The notes under the pieces were generated by a model that saw only the letters and a program-made list of their open reading frames with translations, made no database searches and was not told the origin of the DNA. Below, in pieces: positions 8,605-12,484 of a stretch of 12,484 nucleotides of DNA. This DNA comes from an uncultured delta proteobacterium (GTDB lineage: Bacteria; RBG-13-61-14; DRUE01): contig CAIYYW010000219.1 in the NCBI GenBank assembly GCA_903930515.1, positions 1 to 12,484 on the forward strand, read 5' to 3'. Position 1 is the first letter of the stretch; the number at the start of each line of letters is the position of its first letter. Made by a program: the position numbers and the translations under genes.

Positions 8605-10317
8605 ATGCCGAAGAATTGGAAAATTCAAGCGCCGGATCAGGAGTCGGTGGCAAGGCTGAGCCGGGAGGCGGGGATCAAGCCTTTCCTGGCCTGGCTCTTG
8701 CTCAACCGGAATATTCAGACCGCCGCGGAAACAAAAAAATTCCTGGACCCGCAGTATGACCAGCTCTTTGAGGGAATGGATTTGGAGATTTTTTTGCAAG
8801 CGGCGAAAATGCTGGCCGGGGCGATCCAATCCGGCAAGCGGATCGGGGTGCACGGGGATTATGATGTGGACGGAATCACCGCCACCGGCCTCTTGGTTGA
8901 ATTTTTCAAAGCGATCGGGGTGGAATCAAATTATTTTCTTCCCCACCGCATTAACGACGGGTATGGCTTGCGCGAGACCGGCATCCGCGCGCTTCAGGGC
9001 AAAGGGGTGGATTTCCTGATCGCGGTGGACTGCGGCATCTCGGATTTCAACGGGATAAAATTAGCCAAGGACCTGGGATGGCAGGTGATGATCGTGGACC
9101 ATCATCGGCCGTCTGAAAAAATTCCCCCCGCAGACCTGATCATTGACCCGCACCTCGGCAAATCCGGCTCCGGCCTGGAAGTGCTCTGCTCGGCCGGGTT
9201 GGTTTTTTTCCTGCTCCTGATGCTCAGGCGCGTTCTGAGGGAACAGGGTTTTTTCCCGAAAGTCCCGGAGCCGAACCTGCGCCGGTTCCTGGACCTGGTG
9301 GCTTTGGGCACGGTCGCGGATGTGGCGCCGGCCCTGGGCCTGAACCGGGTTTTGCTCAATTTCGGGATCAAGGAGATTGATCAGAGCAACCGGTTCGGAC
9401 TTAGGCTGCTCAAGAAACGGGCCGGGATCGGGGAAAAGAAAATCGGGTACGGACAGGTGGCGTTCCAGCTCACGCCCCGGCTCAATGCCTCGGGCCGGAT
9501 CAACGAGGCCGACCTGGGGCTGGAACTGCTGCTCTGCCAGGACCCCAAACGCGCCAACGAACTGGCGGACGAACTGGAGAAACGGAACCAGCTCCGGCAG
9601 CGGATTGAGGATCAGATTTTGATTTCGGCCCTTGAGCAGATCCAATCCTGGCCGGAACATTTGGAAAAGAAAAGCCTGGTGGTTGCCGGAGAGGACTGGC
9701 ATCCGGGAGTGATCGGGATCGTGGCGCAGCGGCTTCGCGAGAGGTTTTCCCGGCCCGCGATTGTGATCGGCTTTCACCGGGGAGTGGGCAGGGGCTCGGG
9801 CCGGAGCGTGAACGGGTTTGATTTATTTCTGGGGTTGACCAGTTGCAAGGAGTATTTGCAGGAGTTCGGAGGGCATAAAATGGCCTGCGGGCTGTCCTTG
9901 AAGGAATCCGATTTGGCCGGGTTCCGGCAGGCCTTTGAAAAAGTGGTGGCGGACACGGTCACCGACCAGGACCTGGAGGAGTTTTTGGTTTGCGACGCGG
10001 AACTGCCCCTTGACCGGATCAGTCCGGAGTTGGCGGACGAGATAGATAAGTTGAGGCCGTTCGGGCCGGGCAACCCCGAGCCGGTTTTCGTGGCCAAATC
10101 GGTTTTCCTGATGGATGTGCACATCAAGAAGGAAAAGCATCTCTGGCTTCTGGTTCGGGAAAAGGATCAAAGCTATCAGGCCTGGTTCTTCCGGAACAAG
10201 ATTGACGACCTGGCGCCCGGGGAATTTTTGGACCTGGCTTATACCATTGACCGGTCAGTCTGGCAGGGCCAAAGCCGGACCCGTCTGATTGTCCGGGATT
10301 TGAAGCGGCTGAGTTGA
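8605..10317 (+). CDS. recJ: Single-stranded-DNA-specific 5'-3' exonuclease RecJ
   Basis: RecJ degrades single-stranded DNA 5' to 3' in recombinational repair, mismatch repair and stalled-fork processing, using two metal ions. The 570-residue protein has the family layout. The DHH phosphoesterase domain (about 70-230) includes GVHGDYDVDGITATG (Asp85, Asp87 and Asp89), AVDCGIS (Asp142) and VDHH (165-167). The DHHA1 domain (about 340-450) includes GRGSGRS (395-401) and FGGHKMACG (421-429). A C-terminal OB-like domain lies at about 460-568. LNASGRINEADLGLELLL in the linker is also typical. The start at 8605 is the first ATG after an in-frame TAA at 8581, but it has no clear Shine-Dalgarno, so expression may be low or leader-controlled. 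The symporter start follows 5 bp after the stop. Confidence 0.96.
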   Translation: MPKNWKIQAPDQESVARLSREAGIKPFLAWLLLNRNIQTAAETKKFLDPQYDQLFEGMDLEIFLQAAKMLAGAIQSGKRIGVHGDYDVDGITATGLLVEFFKAIGVESNYFLPHRINDGYGLRETGIRALQGKGVDFLIAVDCGISDFNGIKLAKDLGWQVMIVDHHRPSEKIPPADLIIDPHLGKSGSGLEVLCSAGLVFFLLLMLRRVLREQGFFPKVPEPNLRRFLDLVALGTVADVAPALGLNRVLLNFGIKEIDQSNRFGLRLLKKRAGIGEKKIGYGQVAFQLTPRLNASGRINEADLGLELLLCQDPKRANELADELEKRNQLRQRIEDQILISALEQIQSWPEHLEKKSLVVAGEDWHPGVIGIVAQRLRERFSRPAIVIGFHRGVGRGSGRSVNGFDLFLGLTSCKEYLQEFGGHKMACGLSLKESDLAGFRQAFEKVVADTVTDQDLEEFLVCDAELPLDRISPELADEIDKLRPFGPGNPEPVFVAKSVFLMDVHIKKEKHLWLLVREKDQSYQAWFFRNKIDDLAPGEFLDLAYTIDRSVWQGQSRTRLIVRDLKRLS

Positions 10318-10322
10318 AGCTT

Positions 10323-11585
10323 ATGCCGAAGAATAAAATATCCCCGGTGGTATCCATCCTGATCGGGATCGGGGTCGGCATCCTGATCGGCATCTTGGCC
10401 CATCAGTTTCAATTGGAAACCCTGATCTCAATTTGCGGATTCCTCGGACAACTGTTCCTCCGACTGCTCCGGATGCTGGTGGCGCCCCTGATCCTGGCTT
10501 CGCTCACAGTGGGAGTGTTCAGCACCGGCAGCGTCTCCCGCCTGGGCAAGCTCGGGGTTAAAACCATGGCTTATTTTATCGCCACCACCGCCATCGCCGT
10601 GGCCCTGGGAATTTTGCTGGTCAACTTGATCCGGCCCGGAAGCGGGGTCAGCCTCCTGGGACAGGCGGTTTCCGAGGAGATCGCCAGGACCCAGGGGATG
10701 CGGGTGGTGGACCTCCTGATCAAGATCGTACCGACCAACCCCTTCAAGGCCCTCGCGGAAACCGATGTCCTCGGGATCATCTTCATCGCGATTGTTCTCG
10801 GATTCGGACTGGTGGCGCTGGGAGAAAAAGCCTCCGGACTCCGCGAGTTTTTCCTGAGCTTTGACCATCTGATGCTCTATCTCACTTCCGCCCTGATGAA
10901 GGTCGCGCCCATCGGCGTGGGAGCTCTGCTGGCCGAAATCATCGGGCAAATGGGATTCGCGCCGATGCTCCCGCTGGCCAAATATATGCTCACGGTTTTT
11001 CTCGGACTGGTAATTCAGACTTTTGTGATCCTTCCTGTCATCCTCTGGGCATTCACCGGGCTGAATCCCTACCGCTTCATCGTCAAAGTCTTTCCGGTGA
11101 TGGCCACCGCCTTTTCCACCTCCTCCAGCAACGCCACCCTCCCGGTCTCTATGGGCACGATGGAGAAGGAAATCGGCGTGAGCGAGAAGGTGGTCAGCTT
11201 CGTGCTCCCGCTCGGGGCAACCATCAATATGAACGGAACCGCCCTCTACGAGGCCGTGGCCGCTATTTTTATCGCCCAGGCCTATGGCATTGATCTCAGC
11301 TTCGCCCAGCAGGCCGTCATCTTCCTGACCGCGATCCTGGCCGCGATCGGAACCCCGGGGATGCCCCAGGCCGGCTTGTTCACGATGGTGATTATCCTGG
11401 AGGCCGTGGGCCTGCCCATCAAGGGGATCGGGTTGATCCTGGCCGTGGACCGGGTGTTGGATATGATGAGGACCGTGGTCAATGTTTACGGAGACCTCAC
11501 CGGCGCCGTGATCATCGCCAAAAGCGAAGGCGAAAAAATAGACCTGTCCGGCAGGAAAACTCCCGCGATCCTTAATCGGGATTGA
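10323..11585 (+). CDS. Dicarboxylate/amino acid:cation symporter (GltP/GltPh-like)
   Basis: This 420-residue inner-membrane transporter belongs to the SDF family (PF00375). It has the expected hydrophobic pattern and both re-entrant loops: HP1 with STSSSNATLPVS and HP2 with GTPGMPQAG. Helix 7 carries NMNGTALYEAVAAIFIAQ, and helix 8 carries DRVLDMMRTVVNVYGD. Asp380 and Arg383 match Asp394 and Arg397 of GltPh, which bind the amino and side-chain carboxyl groups of aspartate. DctA-type dicarboxylate carriers have Ser-Glu in this region, so glutamate or aspartate is the likelier substrate. Asn304 replaces the Asp of the usual NMDGT motif, part of one sodium site in GltPh. I chose the ATG at 10323; a TTG at 10314 overlapping the recJ stop would add three residues. 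Neither has a strong ribosome binding site. The 3' end overlaps the convergent gene by 14 bp. Confidence 0.92.
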   Translation: MPKNKISPVVSILIGIGVGILIGILAHQFQLETLISICGFLGQLFLRLLRMLVAPLILASLTVGVFSTGSVSRLGKLGVKTMAYFIATTAIAVALGILLVNLIRPGSGVSLLGQAVSEEIARTQGMRVVDLLIKIVPTNPFKALAETDVLGIIFIAIVLGFGLVALGEKASGLREFFLSFDHLMLYLTSALMKVAPIGVGALLAEIIGQMGFAPMLPLAKYMLTVFLGLVIQTFVILPVILWAFTGLNPYRFIVKVFPVMATAFSTSSSNATLPVSMGTMEKEIGVSEKVVSFVLPLGATINMNGTALYEAVAAIFIAQAYGIDLSFAQQAVIFLTAILAAIGTPGMPQAGLFTMVIILEAVGLPIKGIGLILAVDRVLDMMRTVVNVYGDLTGAVIIAKSEGEKIDLSGRKTPAILNRD

Positions 11586-12405
11586 TCGTTATTGCCAAAA
11601 CCGCAGTGCCGGTGAATTTCAGGTTCGCGCCCTTCTCCAGCAGATAAAGCTGGTTCCGGTCGGAATCGGTCACGCCCAATGCCGCGCTGGACGGGCCTTT
11701 GATCCCCTCCGCGATCAATTCCTGCTTTCCCTCCGCCGTGACCTTGATCACCTTCCCTTTAATATACTGGCAGACATAAAGATTCCCTTTGGAGTCCACC
11801 GCCAGATCATCCAGGCCAACACCCAAATCCGCCACCGGCACGATCTTCTCCACCGCCAGCTCCGGCGAAATCTGGACATAACCCACCTTGCCCGAATACA
11901 TTGAGGTAAAATAAAGACGCCGCGTTTCCGCCTGATACCGCATCCCATTGACCGCGCCTTCCCCCTTCACCAGCACGCTCGTCTTTCCCTCCGGGGTCAC
12001 CAGCACGATTTGTTTGGCGTTGGAATCCGCGATGAACACATTCCCGGCCGGGTCCATTGCCATCCCATTGGCCAGTTTAAATCCCGTGGCGTATTCGGAA
12101 ATCTTCCCGTCCGTTCCCAGCTTGAGCAGGCGCGTGACCGCGGAAAAGATGACGCTCCCGTCCGGCGCTAATACGATCCCGCACAAGGAAGTGCCGTCGG
12201 TTTTCGGGTCCCGGGTGTAGAGCGGCTCCAGCCCTTTTTCCTTGCTGTATTTCCAGAGGTGGTTCGTGTCCGTAATATAAAGAACGCCGGTCCGGTCAAA
12301 TACCAAATTCTCCGGCCCCTCCAGGCCGTCCAGAAAAACGCCGGGGGTCGCGCCGGTTAAAAATCCCGCCACCAAAACCAAACCGAGAACCGACTTGATC
12401 TTCAT
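11572..12405 (-). CDS. Exported SMP-30/gluconolactonase-like beta-propeller protein
   Basis: From the ATG at 12405 the protein has 277 residues. It begins with a signal peptide (MKIKSVLGLVLVAGFLTGAT, no lipobox Cys), so it is probably periplasmic or secreted. The rest is a series of propeller blades with the repeat pattern of SMP-30/NHL proteins, such as NLVFDRTGVLYITD, GMAMDPAGNVFIAD, NGMRYQAETRRLYFT and LDDLAVDSKGNLYV. By rough alignment Glu29, Asn153 and Asp199 fall where SMP-30 lactonases hold their metal ion, so a sugar-lactone hydrolase is possible; a binding role is equally open. The start at 12405 is preferred to one at 12441 because AAAAGGAG lies eight bases upstream and the signal peptide begins there. 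Its tail overlaps the symporter end-to-end by 14 bp. Confidence 0.85.
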   Translation of the reverse strand: MKIKSVLGLVLVAGFLTGATPGVFLDGLEGPENLVFDRTGVLYITDTNHLWKYSKEKGLEPLYTRDPKTDGTSLCGIVLAPDGSVIFSAVTRLLKLGTDGKISEYATGFKLANGMAMDPAGNVFIADSNAKQIVLVTPEGKTSVLVKGEGAVNGMRYQAETRRLYFTSMYSGKVGYVQISPELAVEKIVPVADLGVGLDDLAVDSKGNLYVCQYIKGKVIKVTAEGKQELIAEGIKGPSSAALGVTDSDRNQLYLLEKGANLKFTGTAVLAITINPD

Positions 12406-12421
12406 TCCACTATCTCCTTTT
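12406..12421 (-). promoter_or_regulatory. Ribosome binding site fixing the start of the SMP-30-like gene
   Basis: On the - strand AAAAGGAG precedes the ATG at 12405 with an 8-base spacer (ATAGTGGA). This favours the 277-residue form, which opens directly with a signal peptide, over the longer form from 12441, whose first 12 residues (METVIPGKGDSG) look like untranslated leader. The remaining 63 bp to the window edge are AT-rich and may hold the promoter, but I see no convincing -35/-10 pair. Confidence 0.75.
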
Positions 12422-12484
12422 CCGGGAATTACCGTTTCCATAAATACTTTATCCGGTTTCCTCAGAAAATAAAAAGGGGGAGTA

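Noticed and set aside
9061-9777. 238-residue open frame on the - strand inside recJ
   Set aside because: It lies wholly opposite conserved recJ coding sequence and its composition (many Gln, Pro, Arg) is that of a shadow frame in GC-rich DNA.
12406-12441. Upstream start extending the SMP-30-like protein by 12 residues
   Set aside because: The ribosome binding site would lie inside the extension, and the extra residues would precede the signal peptide.

Overview
The window looks like chromosomal DNA of a Gram-negative-type bacterium of moderately high GC. Genes are densely packed and nearly all on the + strand. Separate SecD and SecF in a tgt-yajC-secD-secF string, a TPR protein whose C-terminal helical domain is of a kind common in delta-proteobacterial regulators, and an IS3-type transposase relic all fit a Desulfobacterota/delta-proteobacterium-like or related uncultured lineage. 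The sequence alone does not fix the taxon.

Region 1 (1-2298) holds the 3' end of an unidentified gene, a small membrane protein, a TPR protein with a winged-helix-like C-terminus, and a PAS/histidine-kinase-like protein. In the last one the phospho-accepting His, the ATP-binding Asn and the DxGxG box are all missing, so it reads as a pseudokinase. The TPR and PAS genes are 4 bp apart and probably act in one signalling module.

Region 2 (2299-3286) is a decayed IS3-family element on the - strand. It has a frameshifted OrfA, a deletion that joins the OrfA helix-turn-helix directly to the middle of OrfB, and an OrfB truncated before most of its DDE core. It is followed by about 220 bp of non-coding DNA that carries a promoter-like site for the next pair.

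Region 3 (3287-8462) starts with an antitoxin/ParE-RelE-type toxin pair whose toxin stop lies 2 bp before tgt. After it come tgt (tRNA-guanine transglycosylase), yajC, secD, secF and a DUF456 membrane protein. These genes are joined by 4-bp overlaps (antitoxin/toxin, tgt/yajC, secF/DUF456) or short gaps with good ribosome binding sites, so this is one probable transcription unit for protein export plus queuosine tRNA modification.

Region 4 (8463-12484) has a 142-bp spacer with a GC-rich hairpin, then recJ (single-strand 5'-3' exonuclease). An acidic amino acid/cation symporter gene follows, with a start a few bases past the recJ stop. A convergent gene for an exported SMP-30-like beta-propeller protein overlaps the symporter tail by 14 bp.

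I saw no rRNA, tRNA, CRISPR array, prophage or intact mobile element. No clearly new multi-gene system is evident. The points most worth checking are the pseudokinase/TPR pair, the toxin-antitoxin genes fused to the front of the tgt-sec operon, and the Asp-to-Asn change at a predicted sodium site of the symporter.
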